Shown piece after piece: positions 34,201-42,847 of a stretch of 64,000 bases of DNA. Made by a program: the position numbers and the translations under genes. The stretch comes from Clostridia bacterium. GTDB lineage: Bacteria; Bacillota; Clostridia; Christensenellales; UBA1242. The notes beneath the pieces are model-generated. The model was not told where the DNA came from. It was given only the letters and a program-made list of their open reading frames with translations, and did no database searches. Each line of letters starts with the position of its first letter. Position 1 is the stretch's first letter. Location: contig JAFVTW010000009.1 in NCBI GenBank assembly GCA_017503005.1, forward strand, positions 38,038 through 102,037, given 5' to 3'.

Positions 34201-35457
34201 TTATTCGGTTTGGTTTCCATCTTTAAAATAACTCACAGGATGTATAGTGTGTGTGATATTTTCAGGGTTTATATCGTCTAATTTGAGAGCACACACACTG
34301 CCTCGTTTGATTATATTGTAGCCATACCTACTTCTAAGTTTGTCTATTTCTTTTTCGAATTTTTCTTTCTTGATATTAGTTTGTTCGTTTTGGAAAAAGT
34401 TATACTGCACCACTGGTTGGTCACTAAGACCAGATGCCCTAACACCTACAGCTCGTATGGTTTGGCTCCAGTCAAAGTTGAAAAGGCTGTAACATTCTTT
34501 GGCTATAACCGATGCCAAATTTGTGGGGTTGTCTATTTTTTTGCTAACCTCATTAGATTGTAAGTCATTAGTTTTTATACCCAAACTTACAGTACTACAC
34601 CACAAACCTTTTTCTCTTAGTCGTCTAGCCACACTCTCTGCTAGTACCATAATCACGGCCTTTACTTCTTCGTTGGTCTTTAGGTCTCTAGGACATGTAG
34701 TAGAATTACCTATAGACTTTACCTGCTCCGGCGAATCATATTTTGACACGGGAGTACCATCTAATCCATTTGCAAAAGTGTGCAAGGTCTCGCCATTCTT
34801 GCCTAATACTGACCTAAGTATATCGACATCTGTGTTTGCCAAATCTCCTATAGTCCTGATACCCATTTTATTTAGTTTTAATTTGGTTGCTCTACCCACA
34901 TACAAAAGTTCTTCACAAGGCAAACTCCACACCACTGTTTGATAGTTGTCTGGTGTAATAGTAGTAACAGCATTTGGTTTCTTTAGGTCGCTACCCAACT
35001 TAGCAAATATCTTGTTGTAGCTAACACCTATACTTACAGTTAAACCAAACTCTTCTATGACCCTTACTCTAATTTTTTCGGCTAGTGCATATGCCTCATC
35101 AAAAGTCTTTACCCTATCGCTAACATCTAACCAGGCTTCGTCTATACCAAAGCTTTCGACTTTGTCTGTATATGTCCTATACATATCTTTGACTAATTTA
35201 GATACAAAGTAATATCTATCGAAATTAGCTGTCACACACACCAGCTCTTCTAGACACTTCTGCTTAGCTTCCCATACAGTATCGCCAGTTTTGACACCAT
35301 ACTTTTTGGCTATATAATTTTTGGCTAATACTATGCCGTGTCTTTTTTCTTCGTCGCCAACTACAGCTACAGCTTTGTTTCTAAGTTCGGGATTGTACAA
35401 ACACTCTACACTAGCATAAAAATTGTTTAAGTCCGAATGCAAAATAAACCTAGGCAT
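34201..35457 (-). CDS. dinB: Y-family DNA polymerase (Pol IV type)
   Basis: 418 residues. Catalytic palm residues are visible: HSDLNNFYASVE (first Asp near 9) and SFGIDEAWLD (Asp-Glu near 105). The finger and thumb pattern follows (RHGIVLAKNYIAKKYGV, GVSYNKIFAKLGSDLKKP) and the little-finger domain ends the chain. The enzyme copies damaged templates at the cost of accuracy. A LexA/DinR-type box overlaps its promoter, so it should rise in the SOS response. It leads a short operon with the 79-residue gene. No lexA or recA in the window. Confidence 0.93.
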   Translation of the reverse strand: MPRFILHSDLNNFYASVECLYNPELRNKAVAVVGDEEKRHGIVLAKNYIAKKYGVKTGDTVWEAKQKCLEELVCVTANFDRYYFVSKLVKDMYRTYTDKVESFGIDEAWLDVSDRVKTFDEAYALAEKIRVRVIEEFGLTVSIGVSYNKIFAKLGSDLKKPNAVTTITPDNYQTVVWSLPCEELLYVGRATKLKLNKMGIRTIGDLANTDVDILRSVLGKNGETLHTFANGLDGTPVSKYDSPEQVKSIGNSTTCPRDLKTNEEVKAVIMVLAESVARRLREKGLWCSTVSLGIKTNDLQSNEVSKKIDNPTNLASVIAKECYSLFNFDWSQTIRAVGVRASGLSDQPVVQYNFFQNEQTNIKKEKFEKEIDKLRSRYGYNIIKRGSVCALKLDDINPENITHTIHPVSYFKDGNQTE

Positions 35458-35483
35458 AATATCCCCCCCTTCTGTATTTCAAC

Positions 35484-35504
35484 TAGAACATTTGTTCTAT
35501 TATA
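35484..35504 (-). promoter_or_regulatory. LexA/DinR-type SOS operator overlapping the dinB promoter
   Basis: TAGAACAAATGTTCTA on the minus strand (35499-35484), matching the Gram-positive GAAC-N4-GTTC core, directly after a TATAAT -10 (35504-35499). Binding would block the promoter. Confidence 0.85.
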
Positions 35505-35567
35505 ATATTTATATGTTTTTTTGTAAAGTAACTTTACCCATTATTTAATTACAATATTCCCCAAACA

Positions 35568-35602
35568 AAAAAGTAACCACAATTTAGTTTGTGATTACTT
35601 TT
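35568..35602 (-). terminator. Terminator of the uridine-kinase-like gene
   Basis: AAGTAA-c-CACAA and TTTGTG-a-TTACTT arms with outer A/T pairs; T-run on the minus strand. Confidence 0.75.
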
Positions 35603-35610
35603 ATTTTTTA

Positions 35611-36618
35611 TTATTTAGATTTTTTGCAAGTTCTTTTCTTTGGAGCAGCTTCTAATTGTTTGTTTTCTTCTTCTTTCTTGCTTTCTTTTTCTTCTTCCAC
35701 TGCTGGAGGATCAACGAATTCCCACATCAAGCTAGTAGCAGGAATTTTTCTCTTGTCTAAGCTTGAGCTGTCTTCAAAGATTTCTAAGAAAGGTAACTCT
35801 TGAATAACTTCACGATGTTCCATAACAATTTCGAAGAATTCTTTTTTGTATAATGCTAATTCAAAATCGTGTGTTGTGTTGATTAGGAAATTAGCTGTAT
35901 CTTTGTAAGGAGTAATGTATGTATCTTCTGCATCACAAACATTTTTCCAAGTTTGTAGGGTTTTTGCTGGAGAATTGCCTCTTCTTGCATAGTCTCTAAT
36001 CATTCTTCTAATTAATCTTAGGTTTCTGTTAGAAATTTTGTAGAAGTTATCTCTCTTAAATCCTTTTAATGCATCTGCATATACACTATATACCCTGTCT
36101 GTACCTAAGTGTTTTTTCAATTCTGGGTTTAGTACATGTAGTCCTTCAAATATTATAATAGTATCTTTATCAAATTCTAATTGGTGATCATCAGACAAAT
36201 TTAAGCCAGAAATAAAGTCAAATCTAGGGAAACCAGCTTTACCTTTGGCAAATAAATTTCTAAAGCATTCTTCCATTTGTTTTAAGTTTATAGCTCTCAA
36301 ACTATCGAAGTCTTTCATACCATTAGGTAGTAATGGAGTATCGTCACGATTCAAGAAAAAGTCGTCCATACTTACAATGATTGCCTTTTTCTTCTTTGTT
36401 TCTAGAATTTCTTTGATTAATCTAGCAGTAGTTGTTTTACCAGCACAACTAGGTCCTGCCAAAAGCACTATTTGTGGTAAATGTTTTTGTTTTAAAATAT
36501 CTTGTACTAATAAGAAAAGTTGTCCTCTATATGTGCTCTCTGCATCATACATAACTTTCATATCATTTTCTAATAATTTTTGATTTGTTTCATCAATGTT
36601 AATAAAATTTCCAGCCAT
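35611..36618 (-). CDS. Uridine kinase-family nucleoside kinase
   Basis: 335 residues. P-loop AGPSCAGKTTTA near residue 54, the Walker-B-like SMDDFF, then the IIIFEGLHVLNPEL strand and an R-rich lid (NRNLRLIRRMIRDYARRG) of the uridine kinase/phosphoribulokinase superfamily. Many clostridial relatives carry an N-terminal TGS-like domain; this one lacks it and has a plain 45-residue helical start. The C-terminal 35 residues are Lys/Glu-rich and disordered. It likely phosphorylates uridine or cytidine for salvage. ATG 36618, with GGAAG upstream. It follows serS closely and may share its transcript. Confidence 0.85.
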   Translation of the reverse strand: MAGNFINIDETNQKLLENDMKVMYDAESTYRGQLFLLVQDILKQKHLPQIVLLAGPSCAGKTTTARLIKEILETKKKKAIIVSMDDFFLNRDDTPLLPNGMKDFDSLRAINLKQMEECFRNLFAKGKAGFPRFDFISGLNLSDDHQLEFDKDTIIIFEGLHVLNPELKKHLGTDRVYSVYADALKGFKRDNFYKISNRNLRLIRRMIRDYARRGNSPAKTLQTWKNVCDAEDTYITPYKDTANFLINTTHDFELALYKKEFFEIVMEHREVIQELPFLEIFEDSSSLDKRKIPATSLMWEFVDPPAVEEEKESKKEEENKQLEAAPKKRTCKKSK

Positions 36619-36655
36619 ACATTCTTCCTTTATTTTAATATTTTAAGTTAAAAAA

Positions 36656-37942
36656 TTAACCTTTAACTTCGATTTTTGTCTTGCCACCCATATATGGTTG
36701 CAATGCTTTTGGAATATTGATACTTCCATCTTCGTTTAGATTGTTTTCTAGTAGTGCAATAAGAGCTCTAGTAGAAGCTAATACTGTATTGTTTAGAGTG
36801 TGTAGATAGTAATTACCCTTTTCACCCTTAGCTCTAATACCTAATCTTCTAGCTTGAGCATCACCCAAAGTTGAACAACTTCCTACCTCAAAGTATTTTT
36901 GTTGACGAGGGCTCCATGCTTCTATATCACAGCTCTTTACCTTAAGGTCAGCCAAGTCGCCACTACAACATTCTAGTGTTCTTACAGGTATATCTAATTG
37001 ACGGAAGATGTCTACTGTGAATGCCCACATTTTGTTGTACCATTCCATACTGTCTTCCGGTTTGCAGATTACAATCATTTCTTGTTTTTCGAATTGATGT
37101 ACTCTATAGATACCTCTTTCCACAATTCCATGAGCACCTACTTCTTTTCTAAAGCATGGGCTATAAGAAGTCATTGTGATAGGAAGTTCTGTTTCTTTGA
37201 TAATTTGGTCTTTGAATTTACCTATCATACTATGTTCGCTAGTACCGATTAAGAATAAGTCTTCGCCTTCGATTTTGTACATCATAGCACTCATTTCTGC
37301 AAAGCTCATTACACCATTAACTACATCACTTCTAATCATAAATGGAGGTATGCAGTAAGTAAAGTTTTGATTTATCATATAGTCACGAGCAAAGTTGATC
37401 ATAGCTGTAACTAGTCTAGCAGCATCGCCCATTAGGTAATAGAAACCATTACCACTAGTTCTACCAGCACTGTCTTTGTCTAAGCCACCTATTTTAGCCA
37501 AAATATCTGCATGATATGGGATTTCAAATGCAGGAACTACTGGTTCGCCATACTTTTGAACTTCCACATTTTCACTATCGTCTTTACCGATAGGAACTGT
37601 GCTATCGATAATATTTGGGATAGTCATCATAATTTGTTTGATTTCAGCTGTAAGAGCTTCTTCTTCTTTTTCGATTTCTACTATTCTTTCGTTGTTCTTA
37701 ACTACTTGAGCTTTGATTTCGTTTGCTTTTTCGATTTCTTTGTTTCTCATCAAAAGACCGATTTCGCCACTAAGTTTGTTTCTACTAGCTCTTAGTTCGT
37801 CACCTTCTGCTTTTAATGCTCTGTTTTTTGTATCAAGTTCCAAAACTTTGTCTACTAAAGTAAGCTTTGCATCTTGAAATTTCTTTTTAATGTTTTCTTT
37901 TACTAATTCTGGATTAGTTCTTATTAAATTAATATCTATCAT
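36656..37942 (-). CDS. serS: Seryl-tRNA synthetase
   Basis: 428 residues, standard length. An N-terminal coiled-coil arm (about 25-105) binds the long variable loop of tRNA-Ser. Then come class II motif 2 (FRKEVGAHGI, ERGIYRVHQFEKQEM) and motif 3 near the end (LHTLNNTVLASTRALIALLE). It charges serine to tRNA-Ser in the cytosol. A leader of about 170 nt with several hairpins precedes it; no T-box core is present. Shine-Dalgarno TAGGAGA stands before the ATG. The uridine-kinase-like gene follows 37 bp later. Confidence 0.97.
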   Translation of the reverse strand: MIDINLIRTNPELVKENIKKKFQDAKLTLVDKVLELDTKNRALKAEGDELRASRNKLSGEIGLLMRNKEIEKANEIKAQVVKNNERIVEIEKEEEALTAEIKQIMMTIPNIIDSTVPIGKDDSENVEVQKYGEPVVPAFEIPYHADILAKIGGLDKDSAGRTSGNGFYYLMGDAARLVTAMINFARDYMINQNFTYCIPPFMIRSDVVNGVMSFAEMSAMMYKIEGEDLFLIGTSEHSMIGKFKDQIIKETELPITMTSYSPCFRKEVGAHGIVERGIYRVHQFEKQEMIVICKPEDSMEWYNKMWAFTVDIFRQLDIPVRTLECCSGDLADLKVKSCDIEAWSPRQQKYFEVGSCSTLGDAQARRLGIRAKGEKGNYYLHTLNNTVLASTRALIALLENNLNEDGSINIPKALQPYMGGKTKIEVKG

Positions 37943-38117
37943 TTTAAAATTCTCCTAAATTAAAGTTATAAAAAAGTTTTGGTTAACAAAATTAACCATA
38001 GAAATTATTATCCCTTGCGGGAAATATTAACTAATTTGAAACTTAATTTAACTCTAATATACATGATAGTCCTTATGTAATAAATTATTAGTAGCAGTCT
38101 AAGCGACAGCCACTAAT
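37943..38117 (-). promoter_or_regulatory. Structured leader region of serS
   Basis: On the minus strand after the promoter, the leader holds GTGGC...GCTAC in 38112-38091, TCCC-GCAA-GGGA (a GNRA tetraloop hairpin, 38021-38010) and GGTTAA-ttttg-TTAACC followed by a T-rich stretch (37997-37970) that could be a weak attenuator. No known riboswitch core was recognised. Confidence 0.4.
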
Positions 38118-38120
38118 AAA

Positions 38121-38149
38121 AGTATACCCTATAAAAAGTTAAATTACAA
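38121..38149 (-). promoter_or_regulatory. Putative promoter of serS
   Basis: On the minus strand TTGTAA (38149-38144), 17 bp, TATACT (38126-38121). Confidence 0.5.
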
Positions 38150-38182
38150 CTTAAAATTTGATAGTCATTTAAATTTTAAGAA

Positions 38183-38226
38183 AAAAAAGAACATAAAAAC
38201 ACCAACGATGTTGGTGCTTCTATGTT
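38183..38226 (-). terminator. Terminator of the sigma/anti-sigma operon
   Basis: CACCAAC (38200-38206) and GTTGGTG (38210-38216), extended by outer CATA/TATG pairs, with a long T-run on the minus strand. It lies about 110 bp past the anti-sigma stop. Confidence 0.75.
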
Positions 38227-38336
38227 TTGGCTAAAAGGGATTTATGGATGCAAGTGTTCTTTTTTCTCTTGCAACACCTATACAACAATCCACTACTTAA
38301 TTTTATTTGAATATTTTAAAAATTTTTTAAATTATT

Positions 38337-39764
38337 TTAAAAAGGTACATATTCGGTATATTTCTGTTCCCACTCCACCTTTCTGGTTTCCCAGTTTTGT
38401 TTTAAAACATTCACCGTTTGAGAATGATTTACTGTCCAGTCTACAAACTTTGTATAGAAAGTATTGTAATCGCCTAAAGAATTAAAATGGTCATCGTATG
38501 CTTTTTTGTTTCTATTTATAGCTTCGGTCTTATACCTTTCTATATCGTTTACCACACCAAATATAGTTTGTCTGGTTTCTGTCAATTTTTGGTCAATAGT
38601 AGATAGATATTCGCTATGTTTTAGAGTTAGTTGACTTTTGTAATTATTGATTTTCTTAATCAATTCACTCTTGTAAAAATCAAAAAATGCCTTGTTATTT
38701 ATTCTTTTTTCTAGATTATCTAGCTCATTAGCAATATATGATTGCAAAGTTTCAATTTTTGCTTGCAACTCGGCTTTTCTTTGTTCGGTGGCAGTCTTCA
38801 TCTCTTCTACCATACTAGCTATGTCTTCTCGCCAGTCAGCAATTTTTTGATTGATTAATTCGTTTTCGTTAGCCCAGTTTACCTCAAAGTTGTCATACTT
38901 TTTATTCAGTTCCTTAAGAGCTTTTTCTATCTGTTGAACTTCTGCAAAATAAGTAGATTGTACTTGATTTACTTTTTGGTTTACAACCTCTAGATTAAAA
39001 TCATTTCTAAACCTATGTTTTAGATGAATATATTTGTCGTGAATAAGAGTGTTTAGCTCCCTTATGCTATACTTCATAAAAGATTCTTTTTGGTCTGGAG
39101 TATAGTTTGGATTTAGCTTTAGTACAGTATCTACTAGGTCTTCTTTGCTATCAAAATCGGTAAGTACTACACCATATATTTGATTTGCAATATAGAAATC
39201 TTTGATTTTTGATTTGATAGTATTTAGTAGCTCTGTTTGTTTTTTGTTGTCTTCACTAGAAGATGTTACAAGGACAGCATTTTCTATATCTTGATCTTCA
39301 GCATCTGCCTTTATATAGCCAGTTTGAGTAGCTAATGTGATTATCTTTTCTATCGCATTACTATAGTAAAGACCTTTTAGTTCTTCGCCTTTTAGTAGTA
39401 GTTCTGCATGGCGATTGTTTGCTATACATAGCACTACTTTATCTTCTTCGTCTAGTAGCATCTCTATGCTAGGATTGATTTCGATACCCACTTTGCTAAC
39501 TATTACAGGCTTTGGGTTGATAATAGAAAACAACACGGGCATAAATGCAACCATCATCATAAAGAAAAGGAAAGTAACAGCAGATGTTAGAGATATTACT
39601 CTAACAGAAGATTTGGCCATAGTACCATCGGCTTGAGTTAGCTGTTCGTATATAGGCGACAAGTCTTTTTCTACAGGCACTTGTTTAGCTTTTTCCAAAA
39701 CATCTTGTGGCATACTATGTTCGACTTCTAGCTTTAGCTTGTTTAGTATGTCTTTATTCTTCAT
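38337..39764 (-). CDS. RsgI-like anti-sigma factor with coiled-coil ectodomain
   Basis: 475 residues. A cytosolic head (about 1-52) comes first, then one membrane helix (about 56-80). A domain starting VGIEINPSIEMLLDEEDKV (about 93-111) follows; its pattern matches the RsgI-type central domain of clostridial anti-sigma-I factors (strand, NPSIE, DKV). The last 230 residues are long charged helices predicted to form coiled coil, quite unlike the carbohydrate-binding ends of cellulosomal RsgI proteins. It likely holds its cognate sigma factor until an extracellular cue arrives. It overlaps the sigma gene by 11 bp, implying translational coupling. Confidence 0.75.
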   Translation of the reverse strand: MKNKDILNKLKLEVEHSMPQDVLEKAKQVPVEKDLSPIYEQLTQADGTMAKSSVRVISLTSAVTFLFFMMMVAFMPVLFSIINPKPVIVSKVGIEINPSIEMLLDEEDKVVLCIANNRHAELLLKGEELKGLYYSNAIEKIITLATQTGYIKADAEDQDIENAVLVTSSSEDNKKQTELLNTIKSKIKDFYIANQIYGVVLTDFDSKEDLVDTVLKLNPNYTPDQKESFMKYSIRELNTLIHDKYIHLKHRFRNDFNLEVVNQKVNQVQSTYFAEVQQIEKALKELNKKYDNFEVNWANENELINQKIADWREDIASMVEEMKTATEQRKAELQAKIETLQSYIANELDNLEKRINNKAFFDFYKSELIKKINNYKSQLTLKHSEYLSTIDQKLTETRQTIFGVVNDIERYKTEAINRNKKAYDDHFNSLGDYNTFYTKFVDWTVNHSQTVNVLKQNWETRKVEWEQKYTEYVPF

Positions 39765-40299
39765 TGCTTTCCTCCTTTTTGATTTCTTTCTTTAATTTCC
39801 TAAGAGCATTGTTGTAGGTCCATAATACACTACCTAATGGCTTGTCTAGTATTTCGGCTATTTCTCTATGTTTGTATCCATATATAGAGTATAGTAGTAC
39901 TATCTGCAGTTCGTAGTTGTTTAGAACTTTTTGGGCTATCTTAAATACAGGCATATCGTCTCTTTCAAAGTTTTTGTCTGTAGTAGCATTTAGATATTCG
40001 TGCTCACTAGTATCTAGCACATCTACCCTTTTGTCCCTATTTAGATAATTAAAACACAAATTTCTAGTAATGGTTAGTATCCAGGCATAACCATTTGTGT
40101 CGTCTTTGTAATATAATATTTTCTCTTTGACCTTTAGATATGTTTCCTGCATAAGGTCTTCGGCAGTATATGGATTTTTTAGGATACTTAATGCAAGCGA
40201 AAAAACACCCTGTTTGGTAAGGTGGTAAATTGAGTCAAAGGCACCATCGTCCCCTTGCTTTAATTTAACTAAGCATTCATTAAGTAATTTTTTATCCAT
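39754..40299 (-). CDS. ECF-type sigma-70 family factor
   Basis: 181 residues, the size of an ECF sigma. Region 2 (NPYTAEDLMQETYLKV, then GYAWILTITRNLCFNYL) and region 4 with a helix-turn-helix (YGYKHREIAEILDKPLGSVLWTYNNALRKLKKE, quoted in parts: YGYKHREIAEILDK and GSVLWTYNNALRKL) are both clear; region 3 is missing, as expected. It probably directs RNA polymerase to envelope-stress promoters and is inhibited by the overlapping RsgI-like protein. It is first in the pair. The target promoters are not known. Confidence 0.9.
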   Translation of the reverse strand: MDKKLLNECLVKLKQGDDGAFDSIYHLTKQGVFSLALSILKNPYTAEDLMQETYLKVKEKILYYKDDTNGYAWILTITRNLCFNYLNRDKRVDVLDTSEHEYLNATTDKNFERDDMPVFKIAQKVLNNYELQIVLLYSIYGYKHREIAEILDKPLGSVLWTYNNALRKLKKEIKKEESNEE

Positions 40300-40458
40300 T
40301 ATTATCCCATCTTGCCACTAACTAAACAACAATCAAAACTTGTATTTTATTTGAATATATTTTAGATGAGTAGCTTATATTTATTATATAATCAATATTT
40401 AGTTTATCAAAACAAAATAAAAATTAAATTTCACCCATATTCAAGTTATTTTTGGGTA

Positions 40459-40487
40459 TTGACATAATTACAAATAAAATGTAAAAT
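40459..40487 (+). promoter_or_regulatory. Promoter of the 321-residue exported-protein gene
   Basis: TTGACA (40459-40464), 17 bp, TAAAAT (40482-40487). Confidence 0.65.
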
Positions 40488-40533
40488 ATTCTTGTAGTTT
40501 ACAAGTAAATAAAAACAAAGCGAGATTAAGCAT

Positions 40534-41499
40534 ATGAATAGTAAGAAGTTAAACATTATCATGCTTGTTTCAGTACTTTTGTTTTGTTTGATTTTTGGTG
40601 TTGCAGCAGCTGTGAGAGCAGCTAGACTAGATGAGTTGGACCGTGAACACGACCAACAACAAGAGCAACAAAGAGAACAGGCTAATCAAAATGCCGTTGA
40701 TGATGCAACCACCACTCAAAAAAACGAACAAGCAAATACTGGATCAAATAACAATTCCGTCCAATCATCAATCGACTTTTCCACATTTTCAAGTATGTAC
40801 CAAGCTGCAGAAAAGAAACTAAACAATGCTACAAACATTATATCTACAATCACAGATGGTTCTTTAGTAATTAGCGGCCCTACAAACTATGGTGGCATAT
40901 ATGTAGATGAAACACCACTACTAGTTAATTTTGAAAGAAGCAGAAATGCTACTCAACATTACACATACTTCCAGGTAAAAGGCGATATGTTGGACGGAAT
41001 GTTTACTCTAAACTACACTACAAAGTTATATAGTGATAGTGCTGTATACGATTACTATTTCAATCAATACGAACCTCACTGGCAAACAATCTCAAAAGCA
41101 GCTCAAAAAGACAAATTTGGCTGGACTACAAACGATACTTTCCACACAGCAGCCGCTGGTGCAGTAAAGTCATCTACCACTGTTCTATATGACAAAGCAA
41201 CTAGAACATATACTTCTACTGCAGAGCTAATTCCTAGTGTGGCTTGCACCAAAGCATCATACTTTCTAAAAGGAGTAATGGATGCTACAGGTCCTGCTCA
41301 ATACATTAGCTCAAAAATTACTGTCAAAATAAAAGACAATGGTAGTTTCGAAAGTATTAGATATCAAGAAACATTCAAAATTTCTGTATATCAAAGAACA
41401 TACGATGCTAGAATAGATGCTACCGTGGTAGCAGACTATACAGAAGTATTTTCAAATATAAACGATGGCGGAGTAGGAATTGCTCCACCACAAAAGTAA
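40534..41499 (+). CDS. Exported or membrane-anchored protein, unknown
   Basis: 321 residues. An N-terminal hydrophobic helix (about 8-27) with signal-peptide character comes first, then a Gln/Glu/Asn-rich linker (about 35-75), then a beta-rich extracellular domain with many Tyr and Thr. No lipobox Cys follows the helix, so it is a secreted or single-pass protein rather than a lipoprotein. Not recognised. The start has only a weak Shine-Dalgarno (GCGAG). It is divergent from the sigma/anti-sigma pair across a 234-bp gap, so it could be a target of that sigma factor; this is inference. Confidence 0.65.
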   Translation: MNSKKLNIIMLVSVLLFCLIFGVAAAVRAARLDELDREHDQQQEQQREQANQNAVDDATTTQKNEQANTGSNNNSVQSSIDFSTFSSMYQAAEKKLNNATNIISTITDGSLVISGPTNYGGIYVDETPLLVNFERSRNATQHYTYFQVKGDMLDGMFTLNYTTKLYSDSAVYDYYFNQYEPHWQTISKAAQKDKFGWTTNDTFHTAAAGAVKSSTTVLYDKATRTYTSTAELIPSVACTKASYFLKGVMDATGPAQYISSKITVKIKDNGSFESIRYQETFKISVYQRTYDARIDATVVADYTEVFSNINDGGVGIAPPQK

Positions 41500-41530
41500 A
41501 AAACACCCTGATTTTTAGAGTGTTTTTTTG
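41500..41530 (+). terminator. Terminator of the exported-protein gene
   Basis: AAACAC-c-CT and AG-a-GTGTTT arms with a T-run. Confidence 0.7.
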
Positions 41531-41690
41531 TTTTTTTGTATATAACACAATCCACGAAATTTCTACGACACTTTTTTAATTTATTAAAAAACATTTTACA
41601 ACAAATATTTTTTTCAATATACTAAAAGTGTAAACTATGTATTAGCTAATTATATTATATAAGATTACTATGCATAACAAGGAGGAATTT

Positions 41691-42170
41691 ATGGCAAAAA
41701 AAGTTGAACAAAAAGAAGCTGAAGTTAAAGAAGAAGTAGTAGCTCCAGTTGAAGAGCAAGCTCCAGCTGCTGAACCAAAAGCTGAAGCAAAAGAAATCGA
41801 AAAAATTGGTGACAAACCAAAATTTGTTCCTAGTGACGATGCTGTAGCTAACAAGAATTTTGCTTGGTTAGCATACATTTTATTCTTTATCCCACTACTA
41901 ATCAATTCTCAAAGTTCATTTGTTAGACATCATGCTAACGAAGGCTTAGAAATCAACATTTTTGATTTTATAGGATTGACACTATTGTTAGTAGGTACAC
42001 TAGTAAATTCTACTGTTGCTGCTGTTCATTTTTTAATGTTAATTTTTGTTATTATAGGTGCTGGTTTGCTTGTACTTACAATCATTACAAAAATCTATAT
42101 GATTGTTGCAACATTACAAGGCAAAGAAACTTCTACTCCATGGATGTGGAATATTAGAATTATTAAATAA
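41691..42170 (+). CDS. DUF4870/Tic20-like membrane protein
   Basis: 159 residues. The first about 45 residues are Glu/Ala/Lys/Pro-rich and disordered. Then come NFAWLAYILFFIPLL (helix 1), FVRHHANEGLEINIFDFI and two more helices, the layout of DUF4870, whose RxHaxEgL-like loop is conserved. The role of the family is unknown. ATG 41691 follows an ideal AAGGAGG at 5 nt; an in-frame ATG 21 bp upstream lacks a ribosome site. Own terminator downstream. The acidic/basic head is longer than usual for the family. Confidence 0.75.
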   Translation: MAKKVEQKEAEVKEEVVAPVEEQAPAAEPKAEAKEIEKIGDKPKFVPSDDAVANKNFAWLAYILFFIPLLINSQSSFVRHHANEGLEINIFDFIGLTLLLVGTLVNSTVAAVHFLMLIFVIIGAGLLVLTIITKIYMIVATLQGKETSTPWMWNIRIIK

Positions 42171-42239
42171 TTAGTGTAAGTTTAGAAAATATCACAACTA
42201 TTTTAGAAACTTAAAAAAACATTTATTTACAACATTAAC

Positions 42240-42276
42240 AAAAAAAGAAAGGTTAAAATAACCTTTCTTTTTTTAT
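42240..42276. terminator. Bidirectional terminator, convergent genes
   Basis: AAAGAAAGGTTA (42244-42255) and TAACCTTTCTTT (42259-42270), 3-nt loop, with A/T runs on both strands. Confidence 0.85.
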
Positions 42277-42488
42277 TTACTCCTACCACCTTTAGCTATT
42301 TCTAACTTTTGTTGGCAACGAGTGATGCTGTTTAGAGCATCTTTTTGAGCAGAATCATTTGCTGTTTTAGCCACATTGTATGCATCAGTGTATCTGGTAA
42401 TAGCAAATTCATAATTTCCTTTCACTTCACACTTGTAAGCATTGTCCATATACATATTGAACACTATTCTTTCATCATATGACATCAT
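42273..42488 (-). CDS. Small TPR-like protein, unknown
   Basis: About 71 residues, all helical, with Tyr and Asn at TPR-like positions (AYKCEVKGNYEFAITRY, then TDAYNVAKTA) and a basic tail. One or two TPR-type helical repeats fit. The start is uncertain: an in-frame GTG at 42494 sits 5 nt from AGGAG, the ATG at 42488 sits 11 nt from it, and a second ATG directly follows. Single gene ended by a strong terminator. Function unknown. Confidence 0.55.
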   Translation of the reverse strand: MMSYDERIVFNMYMDNAYKCEVKGNYEFAITRYTDAYNVAKTANDSAQKDALNSITRCQQKLEIAKGGRSK

Positions 42489-42689
42489 AACCACTCACTC
42501 TCCTCATTTTTCTTATTATAATTTAACATATTTAGGCACAGTTTTCAATACCTATTACTCATCTTTTTTGACTTTATTCGGCATTTTAATATACCTACTC
42601 AAAATTATCTAGTACAACAACTAGTTTAAGCACAACAAAAAGGATTGCACAGCATATAGACAATTTTAGAATATTTGTAATACTACAAC

Positions 42690-42838
42690 ATTTATCTAAT
42701 AGCCTAAAGCTGTAATCAAGCGACACGATAGTGGCATTTGATATCAGCTGAGGCTATGCAATAGGTGCAAGGTTTTGCCAAGCAAAACAGTTGCACGGTA
42801 TGTGCGACAAAAAAGGATTGAATACTCAATCCTTTTTC
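42690..42838 (+). ncRNA. Candidate structured RNA between the TPR-like gene and argS
   Basis: Two strong stem-loops in a gene-free gap. The first (42699-42757) is nested: ATAGCC/GGCTAT, AGCTG/CAGCT, ATCAA/TTGAT, then CAC-GATA-GTG. The second (42765-42796) pairs GTGCAA-g-GTTTTG with CAAAAC-ag-TTGCAC around a 5-nt loop. A terminator-type hairpin (42810-42837, T5) follows. On the plus strand this reads as an RNA of about 145 nt ending at the argS terminator. No clear promoter is seen and no known RNA family is recognised; the strand is uncertain. Confidence 0.4.
42810..42838. terminator. Terminator of argS (and of the candidate RNA)
   Basis: AAAAAGGATTGA and TCAATCCTTTTT arms with a 4-nt loop; runs of A and T on both sides let it act in both directions. 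Confidence 0.85.
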
Positions 42839-42847
42839 TTGCACCTA

